A stretch of 64,000 bases of DNA, taken from DVED01 sp963838375 (lineage in GTDB: Bacteria > Cyanobacteriota > Cyanobacteriia > Cyanobacteriales > Geitlerinemataceae). The notes beneath the pieces were generated by a model that was given only the letters and a program-made list of their open reading frames with translations, did not search any database and had not been told where the DNA came from. This document shows, one piece after another, positions 37,047 to 47,183 of the stretch (the first letter of the stretch is position 1; each line of letters begins with the position of its first letter). The position numbers were made by a program, and so were the translations under genes. The stretch is from assembly GCA_963838375.1 (NCBI GenBank), contig CAWIQY010000015.1, forward strand, positions 1,178,001-1,242,000, given 5' to 3'.

Positions 37047-37772
37047 TTAGGTCTCCCACACCCGCACCAAACGCTGCATCAGTTCTGCTGCCTCTTCCTG
37101 CCGCGCCACCAAATCCGTCGCCGAGTCTGCCTCTTTCGTCATTAGCAGTTCTCCCTGACAGCCGGATAGCACCCGTTCTGCCTTAATTCCCCAGCGATTG
37201 GGCTTCTCCTGGCGGTAAATCCGTTCTAGCATCGCCACCCGCATCAGACGGCGATTCTCATCCTCGGGTTCGAGATCGTTCAACTGGGCTGCACCCCGTT
37301 CCAGACGATCGAAATAATCCACCATCCCATCCAAACTTTCTAACTCATCTAACGCCACTTCGTCGGGAACGTCTTCGGGATCGAACATCGGCGCAAACCC
37401 CAACAGGCGCACTTGTTTCTCTTCAACATTCGTCACCACATAGCCGATGCGTCCCTGCTGGGCCTCGGGGGGAATCTCGCAAGTTTGTGCCAACGGTTTT
37501 GCCACCAAACATTCGATCCGTCCAACATTCCCGACAAATACATCGGCAACATCGGACAGGGTGCGCGTCACGGGATTCCAGCAGTGGCTGTTTTCGAGTT
37601 GCACGTCGTATCCCTGCCATTGCAAATATTCCACCACGGCTAATACGGCGAGGGTATTACGATCGACTCGTTCTTTTTTTTGCGATGCGGTTTGTTCGGC
37701 GGCAAACTGTTGGGCTTGCTGGCGAAATACAGAAGCGATCGCAATTGTAATGGTTAAATCTTCGGTATTCAT
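37047..37772 (-). CDS. DUF1822 family protein
   Basis: 241 aa, cytoplasmic, no signal peptide or TM. N-terminal MNTEDLTITIAIASVFRQQA, then a beta-rich segment (LAVVEYLQWQGYDVQLENS, ADVFVGNVGRIECL, RIGYVVTNVEEKQVRLLGF) is the DUF1822 pattern. The family is almost confined to cyanobacteria and sits between a sigma-70-like gene and a TPR-CHAT gene, as here. Its role is unknown; the partnership suggests a switch or sensor for the CHAT protease. The final codons (VRVWET) lie at the edge of a repeat, so the C-terminus may be altered. Confidence 0.8.
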   Translation of the reverse strand: MNTEDLTITIAIASVFRQQAQQFAAEQTASQKKERVDRNTLAVLAVVEYLQWQGYDVQLENSHCWNPVTRTLSDVADVFVGNVGRIECLVAKPLAQTCEIPPEAQQGRIGYVVTNVEEKQVRLLGFAPMFDPEDVPDEVALDELESLDGMVDYFDRLERGAAQLNDLEPEDENRRLMRVAMLERIYRQEKPNRWGIKAERVLSGCQGELLMTKEADSATDLVARQEEAAELMQRLVRVWET

Positions 37773-37798
37773 AATTTATTCTCCAAGACACAAGACCC

Positions 37799-37935
37799 GC
37801 CCGCGAATGAATTGCGGGCTAATCGAAAAAGTCTGTGGAAACAGACTGGAATTTTCATCAATCTATTTGGGTAACTATTCGCATACGAATGTATGATTTT
37901 GAACCCAAACCGGTAGGGGCGAATGGCATTCGCCC
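37799..37935. repeat. Double hairpin and GGGCGAATGGCATTCGCCC palindrome
   Basis: In the spacer between the sigma-like and DUF1822 genes: a near-palindrome GCCCGCGAATGAATTGCGGG plus C (37799-37819), then TAATCG, then AGTCTGT-GGAA-ACAGACT (37830-37847). Another palindrome, GGGCGAATGGCATTCGCCC, is at 37917-37935 and is followed by five T on the plus strand. Confidence 0.8.
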
Positions 37936-37958
37936 TTTTTCGGGTCGTAGCCATCAGA

Positions 37959-38660
37959 TTACCCATCCTCCAACATCAACCGCCGAATTAGCGGTAAACA
38001 TTTCCTTTTATAGAAGTCCCTCAATGTCGAAATTTTGGTCTGCAAATCCACAGCTAAGATTTTAAAATCTTCATCGGCTAATCCCCGACGTTGGAGCAGT
38101 AATTGCACCGTAACGTGCAGTTTTCCTTGGACGTGAGTTGTCCTCAATTCCCCGGTGGGATCGGTGTGAATTAGCTCTCGCAATTGTTCGATTTGGGCGT
38201 CGGGTTCTGGCGCGGGAAGGGTTTCGGCAATATCCTGCCATTCTCCATCGGACGATCGACTTTGTTGGCGTTTCTGCCATTCTTCCCGCGCTTTTCGATC
38301 TGCATCTTGCACTCGAAATTTGAGATACTTGTTGAGCCGATTCAGAATTTTACAGGCAGGATCGCTAAAAGGGTCTGCCGTATCTGCTTCCCACAAATTC
38401 CGCAAAAAATATCGCCAAGTTTCTGACAACGCATCTTCATAATGGGGCGAACTGCTCCGCAAAAGTTTGCCAGATTGCTGAATTTTTCGGACAATTCTAT
38501 TGACAATTTTGCGCCGTTGTGGGCTATTTGGGGGATGTGGCAATCCTTCTCGAATCAGGGCGTGTAATTCCTCATTCAAGCGATCGCGCTGAGGAATGTC
38601 GTAACTTGCGTCAGACACGGGTGACTCTCGATCGAACCTATCGAACTCAAATTGTTCCAT
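37959..38660 (-). CDS. Sigma-70-like factor (cyanobacterial DUF1822/CHAT-associated)
   Basis: 233 aa. The helical region with IVNRIVRKIQQSGKLLRSSS, YEDALSETWRYFLRNLWE and ILNRLNKYLKFRVQDADRKAREEW resembles sigma region 2 of atypical sigma-70 proteins, with a basic linker and a C-terminal helical part. The -35-binding helix-turn-helix is not obvious, so DNA binding is uncertain. It is the first gene of a three-gene minus-strand set with DUF1822 and TPR-CHAT; the association suggests it controls or belongs to that system. The ATG at 38660 follows a hairpin-containing leader. Confidence 0.7.
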   Translation of the reverse strand: MEQFEFDRFDRESPVSDASYDIPQRDRLNEELHALIREGLPHPPNSPQRRKIVNRIVRKIQQSGKLLRSSSPHYEDALSETWRYFLRNLWEADTADPFSDPACKILNRLNKYLKFRVQDADRKAREEWQKRQQSRSSDGEWQDIAETLPAPEPDAQIEQLRELIHTDPTGELRTTHVQGKLHVTVQLLLQRRGLADEDFKILAVDLQTKISTLRDFYKRKCLPLIRRLMLEDG

Positions 38661-38700
38661 ATTGCCCTCTCGAGTTGGCGATTTGCGGAAACAGAGATGG

Positions 38701-38797
38701 CGAATGAAATTCGCAACGACAGGAGCGAAGTCCGCCTGCGCGGACTAATTTAATCCCCGACAACGGGTTTGGATTCTGTCGTCGCGGTTTCAACCGC
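38701..38797. repeat. Hairpin cluster upstream of the sigma-like gene
   Basis: GCGAAT-GAA-ATTCGC (38701-38715), AGTCCGC-CTGC-GCGGACT (38730-38747) followed by AATT, and GCGGTT-TC-AACCGC (38784-38797). This is the same double-hairpin architecture as in the two downstream spacers. Confidence 0.78.
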
Positions 38798-38954
38798 CCA
38801 GAAAGAAGGATTTCAATCCACGGATGAATTTGCATCTTCACCTGCGACTCTTCTACTCCATTAGCAGGGGAGGCGATGGGTTTTTACGGGAACGCCAGAA
38901 AAAATTTTTAGGTAATCGATATAAGATAAATAAATCGTACAAAAATATCCGACG

Positions 38955-39728
38955 ATGACCGACTCCCCGCAAATGCTGACCTTCGGCGTCGCCATGCCGC
39001 CCACCCAGGCAGAACTCCCTTGCGACGACGGAGAACCAATGGAAACCCAACGCCACAAACTGCAAATGGATGTGTTGATAGATGCGTTGCTGCCGTGGTT
39101 GGACGATCGCGAAGATGGATATGTCGGCGGTAATATGTTTATTTACTACAGCTTGGCGCAGGTGAAAAATCGGGATTTTAAGGGACCTGATTTCTTTGCC
39201 GTGCTGGGTGTCCCCAAAGGCGAACGCCGCAGTTGGGTGTGTTGGGAAGAAGGGAAAACGCCGGATGTGGTCATCGAGTTACTTTCGGAAAGTACCGCAG
39301 AAATCGATAAAACCGACAAAAAACGAATTTACCAAAACCAGATGCACGTCCCGGAATATTTCTGGTTTGACCCGTTTAACCCAGACGATTGGGCGGGATT
39401 TCAATTGCAGAGTGGCTACTACCAAGAGATCGCACCCAATCCTCAAGGACAGCTTGTCAGTCAGATGCTCGATCTGGCTTTGGTGCGTTGGCAGGGCAGT
39501 TATAAAGGGGTGGAAACCTTGTGGTTGAGATGGGCGCAGCGGGATGGTACGGTGTTGCCAACCCCGGCGGAAGCGGAACGGCAACGTGCTGAACAAGCTG
39601 AAGCACAGGTACAACAGATTGCTGAAAATTTGTTGCGATCGCAAATTCCCATCGCCCAAGTTGCCCAGCTTACCGGGCTACCGACGGCACAACTGGAAGC
39701 GCTGTTATCCAATCTCGATGTGGAATAA
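38955..39728 (+). CDS. Uma2 family nuclease-fold protein (DUF820)
   Basis: 257 aa. The PD-(D/E)XK-like Uma2 fold is visible: the acidic GPDFFAVLGV strand, then VVIELLSEST with the E-x-x-S pattern, then KRIYQNQMHVPEYFWFDP. The C-terminal part adds a coiled coil (AEAERQRAEQAEAQVQQIAE) and an ATL/LLSN-type helical tail (AQVAQLTGLPTAQLEALL), a common cyanobacterial variant. Uma2 proteins are abundant in cyanobacteria, and their nuclease role is inferred from fold. Monocistronic, after a hairpin-rich spacer. Confidence 0.88.
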   Translation: MTDSPQMLTFGVAMPPTQAELPCDDGEPMETQRHKLQMDVLIDALLPWLDDREDGYVGGNMFIYYSLAQVKNRDFKGPDFFAVLGVPKGERRSWVCWEEGKTPDVVIELLSESTAEIDKTDKKRIYQNQMHVPEYFWFDPFNPDDWAGFQLQSGYYQEIAPNPQGQLVSQMLDLALVRWQGSYKGVETLWLRWAQRDGTVLPTPAEAERQRAEQAEAQVQQIAENLLRSQIPIAQVAQLTGLPTAQLEALLSNLDVE

Positions 39729-40415
39729 TTCTCACCGATGCAAAGTGTTGTCTCGAATGTCTGTTATTTTACCGTTAATCTTGCCAGACGGTTCGATTTC
39801 CCATTTCATCAGACACCCGTGGTGGCATATTTCGACGGAGAATGAGCGTCCTCAAACCCAATGCCGAGAGACCATCGACAAATCATTCAAGTTCGGTATA
39901 ACACAACTTTTGCCCAGATCTGCCAAATTGTCCGGAGAAGTTTGGCAATCTTCTGTAAAAGAAGACAGACCTGGGTTCTCGTTTGAATTTATTTAAATCA
40001 GAAATCGGACTGCCCTAGCTCGAGCTTATCCACCTAATATCTAGGCTTTTCCTGTGAAAAGCTATGCGAATGGCAGATCTTGCCGATGGCAACACCGTGC
40101 GAAGGACATTTCGTTAATTTTCTGATGAACCTGTTATGCCGATGGATTGTTTATGGCTTGATTGCCCAAAAACACGATCTTTCATTGGCATTAAATCCTA
40201 CTTTCTCAATTCTAATTAAAAATTACACTAGGTTAATCTCGATCGTCCTTTCAATTGCGATCGGACAACGATCTTCATTTTGGGGTAACAATCAGTCCTC
40301 AGATTACTAGATAGCGATGAGTGAATTGAGAAGATTGACGATCGTCTCGAGAGTCAGTTAAAGGTATTTATTCATAGGGTTCAAGCAAGATGCAGAAATT
40401 TAAGGAGCAAAATCA
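39729..40415. other. 687-bp spacer with a 35-bp dispersed repeat; no gene recognised
   Basis: The 35-bp sequence beginning GTTATTTTACCGTTAATCTT (39763-39797) is also at 26666-26700, and its first 20 bases occur at 33289-33308. Short frames at 39838-39996 and 40080-40310 have no recognisable features. The 3' end carries the RTX gene leader with AAGGAGCAAAATCA before its ATG. Confidence 0.5.
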
Positions 40416-41666
40416 ATGTCTCAAGTTACAAGTCCTTCTCCACCTGAAACTTTTATTTCCTTTCCCATCGCCACAACTGGCGGATTTCTAGTCGTTCCCA
40501 GTCAAAGTGCCACCGAACCACTCCGAGTCAATGGTAGTGCGGGCGGGGATTTGATCTTCCTAAACTTCCTGGCTGAGGAACAGTTTGCCCAAGAGATTCA
40601 AGACACGGCTCGCACCGTGTTTTTTGGGATTACTCCACCGGAAAATCCCGATGCTTTAGCCGCTTTCAATAATACTTTAGCTGTCACACAAGTCGCGATC
40701 GATTCTGCTCCAGCCGATGTCCCCAATGCCATGGCAAATGCCATTACTGAGCTTGATAATACCATTCAAGTTTTTCAAGCCAACGGACTCGATACGACGG
40801 AGTTGATTACTGTTCGCAGTCAACTTGCCAATACTCTAGGCGGTCAAGCCGATGGTGGACAAGGCAACGATACGATCGCTGCCGGTCGGGGCGACGATTG
40901 TGTTTTTGGGAATTCTGGTGCGGATATCCTATTTGGAAATCAGGGTCGAGATACGATATTTGGTGGAGAAGGGAACGACTCTATATATGGAGGAAAAGAT
41001 AATGATGTTGTTGTGGGGGGTCTCGGACAGGATTTTGCGAGCGGAGACAAGGGAGACGATACAGTATTTGGCGGTCAAGATGCCGATACAGTTTTAGGAG
41101 CATCTGGCGATGATGTCATATTTGGCGGTCAAGACAACGATATTGTCATGGGCGGAGAAGGAAACGATTTTGCTTTTGGTAACAAAGGAGATGACTCCGT
41201 TTATGGCGATTCAGGAGATGACTCAGTTTATGGCGGTCAGGGAGAAGATACAGTGTTTGGGGGTTCGGGCAACGATGTGCTCTTTGGAGACAAAGGAAAT
41301 GACCTGATGTCTGGAGGCGAAGGAGAAGATACCTTCCGTCTCGAGTTCTTCGGGGATGCCCCGACGCCTGTCTCCTTGGGAAATCGGGTATTGGGACTCG
41401 ATACCATCACCGATTTCAATCCGGCAGAAGATGTCATTTCCCTCGATATCCGCCTGTTCCCGGCGCTGGACGATACATTGCGAGCGTCGTTCAGTCAACT
41501 GGGTACTTTCTCTGACTTGAGTGCTCAGGAAGCTGCGATCGTCTACGATCCGGGCCAGGGATTGGTCTACTACAATCCCACAACCGCACCGGGTGACGAG
41601 GTGGATATCTTGAAACTCGAAACAGCTCCAGACAATCTGACTGACAACAACTTGAGTAGTTTCTAA
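40416..41666 (+). CDS. RTX calcium-binding exoprotein
   Basis: 416 aa. A non-repetitive N-terminal domain (1-145) with a helical TQVAIDSAPADVPNAMANAI region is followed by about 17 RTX nonapeptides (about 147-300, pattern GGxGxDxxF/Y: GEGNDSIYGGKDNDVVVGG). A C-terminal secretion-type region follows (RVLGLDTITDFNPAEDVISL). The repeats form a Ca2+-binding beta-roll in the extracellular medium; export is by a type I system. AAGGAG precedes the ATG at optimal distance. The architecture resembles motility/S-layer-type RTX proteins of filamentous cyanobacteria, but identity is not shown. It is followed, after a repeat, by a glycosyltransferase cluster. Confidence 0.87.
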   Translation: MSQVTSPSPPETFISFPIATTGGFLVVPSQSATEPLRVNGSAGGDLIFLNFLAEEQFAQEIQDTARTVFFGITPPENPDALAAFNNTLAVTQVAIDSAPADVPNAMANAITELDNTIQVFQANGLDTTELITVRSQLANTLGGQADGGQGNDTIAAGRGDDCVFGNSGADILFGNQGRDTIFGGEGNDSIYGGKDNDVVVGGLGQDFASGDKGDDTVFGGQDADTVLGASGDDVIFGGQDNDIVMGGEGNDFAFGNKGDDSVYGDSGDDSVYGGQGEDTVFGGSGNDVLFGDKGNDLMSGGEGEDTFRLEFFGDAPTPVSLGNRVLGLDTITDFNPAEDVISLDIRLFPALDDTLRASFSQLGTFSDLSAQEAAIVYDPGQGLVYYNPTTAPGDEVDILKLETAPDNLTDNNLSSF

Positions 41667-41670
41667 AAAG

Positions 41671-41698
41671 GGTAATGGGTAATGGGTGATGGGTAAGA
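41671..41698. repeat. Heptanucleotide tandem repeat (GGTAATG)x4
   Basis: Copies GGTAATG, GGTAATG, GGTGATG and GGTAAGA sit in the 34-bp spacer and provide candidate start codons for the next gene. Confidence 0.88.
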
Positions 41699-41700
41699 GG

Positions 41701-44700
41701 ATGAAAGTTCGTGAATTAGCAACTCGATCGAGTGAATTGAAAAAGAAGGTTTCGAGCCAACGCGATCGATTCCAATCCCAACCCATGCAACCAGTTTCCG
41801 GAAAAGTCCACGCCGATCTCGGCAGGCAGTACGATCGTCAAGGAAAGCGCCCCCAAGCGGCGCAGCACTACCAACAAGCCTTACAGTGGCATCCCGACTC
41901 CTATGAACTGTGGATGCGTTTGGGCAGTGTTTACCACCGCCTCCCGGATTTAGAACGGGCAAAACTCTGTTACGATCGAGCGATTGCCTTGAAACCCCAG
42001 GAGGTTTCGGCACACTATCAGCGGGCGATGGTGTTGAACGATCGCGGCGAATGGACTGCGGCAATTGCTCAGTACCAACAGGCGATCGATCTTGCGGGAG
42101 TGAGCGATCGACTCGATCGGGCGAATGCTTATAATAACCTCGGCTGTATTTGGGTTGCCCGCCATCAGTTCGATCGAGCGATGGCAGCTTACCAAGCCGC
42201 GCGGGAACTCGATCCCGAGTCAGCCGCATTGCACAATAATTTAGGAGAACTGTGGCTGGCGCGAGGCGATCTCGATCGGGCGGTGGCTGCCTACCGTCAG
42301 GCGCTGAAGTGGGCAAGGGATGACGGAAAGATTCACTACAATTTGGGTAAAGCCCTGCAACGTCACCACCAACACGAGGAAGCGATAGTCTGTTTCGAGA
42401 AAGCGATCGAATTGGGGGAAGATCGATCGTCGATCGAAGCTGAGTGTGGCTTTTCGCTGCTGGAGTTGGGGCGACGTTCCGAGGCTATGGCGTACTTCCA
42501 CCAAAGTATCGCGCCAAGTTTGGGGTCTCAACTGGGCTGGATCGATCGTTACTGCCACAGGGCAACCCAACGGATTCCCCGAGATACGTGGGATCGGGCA
42601 GAGGCTGCCTGCGCGCAGTTTTTGACCACCTTGAAAGAGAAACCCGACGATCCCCAAATCGACGAGTATTTGACTCAAACTTACATTAACTTTGGAAACG
42701 TTCAACTCGAATCTGGCAGATACGATCGTGCGGCTGACTTCTATCAAAAAGCGCTAGACATTCAACCCCATCAGCCCCAGGTTTTGTCGAAACTGGGGTT
42801 GTGTTTATCCCGACAACAAAATGCCAAACGCGCCGTACGGGTGTATCAAAGAGCATTGAGCGATGGGGAAATGTCCTCGCAAGTGGCGATCGAACCTCTG
42901 CGTGGGATCTATGCCTCAACGCGGGATTGGGCGGCGGCAACGGGCAATGTCGAGGGTTATCTCCCCGTCTGTTTTAACCAGACTCAACCGAAAAAACTGC
43001 CCGCTTCTGCCGTTGCCTTGCCTCCCCCCACGGATGCCGCGCCCAACTGCGAGGGAATTAATTGCCACAAGTGTTTGCGGAATCTGTTCGATGATTTTGA
43101 GTTGACGCATTTGGGGCAGGGGATACAGGTTTGCGCCAACTCCAAACCCCTGGAGGTTCCGGTTTGGGAGACATTTGTGGCGATCGTACCGGGGGGACGC
43201 GCTTGGGTGATGCCCCAAAAAAGTGGGTGGCAAGTTTGCGAGGCGATCGCCATTATCTCGCCTGACAACCATTTATTAGCGGATTTATCTCGGGAATATC
43301 CCGGTCAACTGCCCAACTGCCAGACGCCTCATCCCATCCAACACCGGATTTTTCATCGGGAAAAATTAGAGCCTTTGGAACGAATAGAGGGGACGGTGGC
43401 GGTGCTCACCGGATTGTCGGGCAATGTTTACTATCACTGGATGGTGGATATTTTGCCCAGGTTGGAGATTCTGCGGCGCAGTTCTATTGATTGGGATGAG
43501 ATTGACTGGTTTTTAGTCAATTCTGTGGAAAAGCCGTTTCAGCGAGAAACCTTGCGAAAGTTAGGAGTTCCCGATGACAAAATTCTCGAAAGCGATCGCC
43601 ATCCCCACATCCAAGCCGATCGATTAATCGTCCCCTCTTTTGGCGGACATTTGGGATGGATCACCGATTGGACGCTGAAGTTTCTGCGGCAGAGTTTTTT
43701 GCCCCAGAAAACCAGTTCGATCGAGAAATATCCCCAACGCATTTATATCAGTCGATCGTCAGCCCGCTACCGCCATCTTTTAAACGAATCAGAAATTATA
43801 AAATTACTCGAAAAGTCCGGGTTTACCACCGTAACCCTGGAAAAACTATCTTTAGAAGAACAAGTTACTTTATTTTCCCAGGCAAAGACGATCGTCGCGC
43901 CTCATGGCAGCGGTTTAACCAATTTAATCTTTTGCCAACCGGGGACTCAAGTTGTCGAAATCACATCCCCACATTACGTTCGACATTATTTTCGAGCCAT
44001 CACCCAGCATCTACAGATCGAACATTATATCGTTCTGGGAGACGTGTTTACCAGCTCTCCCCTGCGGCAACTGATGTATCCCAGTTCTTTAACTGAAGAT
44101 ATTCAGGTCAGTCCTGACGCGATCGAAAAAGTCCTCGATCGAATGGGGATTGGGTGCAACCCCGAACCGCTTCCTCGTATTTTAGCCTCAAATTTCCAAC
44201 TCCAACTTGGAAAATTAGACGATCTATCAACCTCGAGCCTACGTGAGATTATGTCAGCAACTCTCAATGGAAAACTAACCGCGTCCGACTATCAAAAGCA
44301 AGCCGAAACCCTACTGGCAGAAAACCGATTTGAAGAAGCGATCGCCGCTTGCAAAAATGCCCTAGAACGCGATCCCAATCTCGCACCAGTTTGCAAAATA
44401 TTAGGAAATGCTTTGCGAGCCAGCGGTCAGATCGAAGAAGCCAAATATTGGTATACCAAAGCCATCGAAATTCAACCCAACTATGCCGAAGCCCATGCGA
44501 ATTTAGGGAATCTCGCCTTTCAACAGCAACAGTGGAAAATAGCGATCGAAGCATATCAAAAAGCGATTACTCACAAGCCCGATTTTGCTGCCGCACACGA
44601 TCGTTTAGCCAAAGCTTGGGAACAAGTGGGCAGAGTGCGAGAAGCCTCAGAATGCCTGTACCGAGCCTATGAATTGCAACCCAATTTGGGCAAACCCGAA

Positions 44701-46723
44701 GAACATCTCAATTTGGGCAATACCCTATTGGCGCACGGACAAATGACTCAAGCGATCGTTTGTTATCGGCAAGCTTTAGACCTCAATCCCCAGTTATTTG
44801 GAGCCTACCAAAACCTTGCCGAAGCCCTCTCCCGACAAGGAAATTTCGAGGAAGCCAACCGCTACTATCGAAAAGCTGTACAACTGGGATTAACCAACAC
44901 CAACTTAGTCAGTCAACCCTCTCAATCGGCTTTATTTAGCGACGATTCTCCGGCATTGGAAACCCCTCTCGCCGAGGATATCGCCCAGCCTTCTGCGCTT
45001 CCCCCGGCTGTCAGTGCGCCAACTCCCCCTGTCGGCAAACTCGACATTGCCCCTTCCCAGATTGCCCCTCCCCAAAGGAAGCCGTCCAAAACAGGCTTGG
45101 CGCGGTGGGTATCGCGGATTGTCTCTGTCTTCAATTCACCCCTGGGTTCCTTGTTCGAGGCGAGTGTGGAACCGAACCCAGGCGGAACCCCCCAACCCCC
45201 TAACAATCGCCCCCTGGCTGAAGAATACATTGATTTTGGCAATGCCTTGCTGGAGAATCGTCAGATTAATCGGGCGTTGCGCTGTTATCGTCGGGCGATG
45301 GAAGCCAGTGCCGATACCGTCGATGCCACCTACGAAAATATGGAAAAGACGCTCTTAACAGCTTGGGAGAAGCCAGAACCCACCCCGCCACCCGCTGCAT
45401 CCCCCCGCGCTTTTGTGGAGGATTATATGGGGTTAGGCAATGTTTTGCTGCGCAGCCACCAAGTCGGCTATGCAATGCACTGTTACCGACGAGCGATGGA
45501 ATTGAACCCCGAGGTTTCGGAAATTGTATACCGCAATCTGGAATCGGCGATCGAGGAAACCTTGACTGTGGATGTGAGGAAAAAAGCGGTTTATCTGCCA
45601 CCGTCTCGGGAAGTTGAGGGTCAACCCCAAAAAACGGGCGATGATGATGCTTGCGGTCAAACGCCTCTGACTCAGACGGTGGAGTTGACTCATCGGGTGG
45701 TTGAGATCGATCGCTCCACAGTGTCGCAGTTGCCCTCCAAGGCGGCTTCTCCTATGCCGGAAGCAGCGATTTATCCGGAGTTAGTTTATCAGCATCTGCA
45801 CGACTCTCCCAGAGGCGATCGTTCTCACTCCCCAAATCTGGCGGCAAGTGCGGCAAGTCCGCCGATGAAAATGGAGTCGCCATCGAACCCGAACCCCAGG
45901 GTTGAATCGCTGGTAGAACCGATCGATTTACTGGAGGATGGGGATTCTCAACCCATGAGTGCCGAGACTTCCACACCTGTACCGGAGATCTCCCCAGAAG
46001 AAATCGGACAAGAAATCGGAAACCATGGGAAAAACCTGCCTTCAAACTCGTCTTCTACATTTTCCTTTGAGTCGGCACCGCCTTCACGGGAATGGTCTTC
46101 GGTTTACCCACAGGAAGAACTCCCAGAACCCGATGAAGTAAATAAATTGCTGCCGAATCCCCCTAAACGTTCAGTGAATCATGAGGAGTCTTGGGTGCAA
46201 CAGGCTCAATCCCAATTTGAACGGGAACAATTTCGATCGAGCTATCCGGTTGTGCCAACAAGCCATTGAGACACAACCCAAAATGGCTGTCGCTTACAAA
46301 ATCTGGGCAGATGCGCTGCAAGCTAAGGGTAATTTAGCAGAAGCCGATGGACAATATCAACAAGCGATCGCACTGCAACCGGATTTTGTGACGGCGTATT
46401 TGACATTAGGCGATCGATATTTTCAAGCACAACAATGGCAGGAAGCTGGAGGTGTTTATGCTCGCATTTTACGAGTCGTTCCTCGGTTCACAGAAGCACG
46501 CGATCGGTTGGGAGATATCTGCGTCACTCAAGGATATTTGGATCGGGCAATTGACTATTATCAATCAGCCCTCAAATTTGATAGTAAACTCTGGTCGATT
46601 CACCACAAATTGGGGGATATTTTTCAAGCGACCGGTCGGTTGAAGGAAGCCACACAGGCGTATCGAAAAGCGACTGAGTTGGCAGCTCAAGAGATCGAGT
46701 CTTCTGGCGATCGGGAGGGTTGA
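41701..46723 (+). CDS. Giant TPR - GT61 glycosyltransferase - TPR protein, frameshifted near the 3' end
   Basis: About 1670 aa when joined. Eight to nine TPRs (residues about 25-420) are followed by a GT61/DUF563 domain (about 480-790, with YYHWMVDILPRLEIL, IVAPHGSGLTNLIFCQPGTQ and VEITSPHY), more TPRs (about 860-1060), a Pro-rich/acidic tail with two short TPR-like units and a final TPR block. GT61 enzymes transfer pentoses or GlcNAc to protein or glycan. The frame stops at 46269 after FEREQF; the TPR sequence FDRAIRLCQQAIETQPKMA continues in the next frame. A single extra T at 46231-46233 explains it. Start uncertain: ATG at 41689 and 41701 are both inside or beside the repeat. Confidence 0.85.
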
Positions 46724-47183
46724 AAGCTCGGAGTATAGCCATAGCCACGTTCATTAGGACAAGTTTGGGTAGGGGCGAAGTATTTGCCTGGGAAATATCA
46801 TGCACAAATCGATAGGGATTGATGCAAATGCTTCGCTCGCTGGGATTGCTATACGCCATTCGTCATGGTTTTGCATGAGAGATTCATTCCCAAAAAATTT
46901 TAATTTTAATATTCTTAGAAATTTGTTAAGAGTTAGTGGTTTGTGTTCTCAGATACTTTTTTTTACAAAAGCTCGAGCGTTTTAAAGTTTGTTAGGCGAA
47001 AAAAAATGTTTTTTTTAATTGTCCGGATCGACCCACATACTCCCAGAATAAATAAGTAGTAACAGAAAAAACTCCAACATCAGCGACAGACTTCGAGAGA
47101 TATAGAACACTCTCAAGATATGTTGTCTAACTAGAATATTTTTTGATTTTAAATTGTCTTGAATTGATATATTGTTAAAAAAA
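46724..47183. other. 460-bp AT-rich spacer with palindromic repeat
   Basis: No gene recognised. GCGAAGTATTTGC (46775-46787) and GCAAATGCTTCGC (46824-46836) form an imperfect 13-bp inverted repeat; the right arm occurs inverted at 12116-12128. The rest is AT-rich and contains the 5' leader of the next gene. Confidence 0.5.

Noticed and set aside
40080..40310. 76-codon plus-strand frame upstream of the RTX gene
   Set aside because: No recognised features and no ribosome-binding site; the codon pattern does not look coding.
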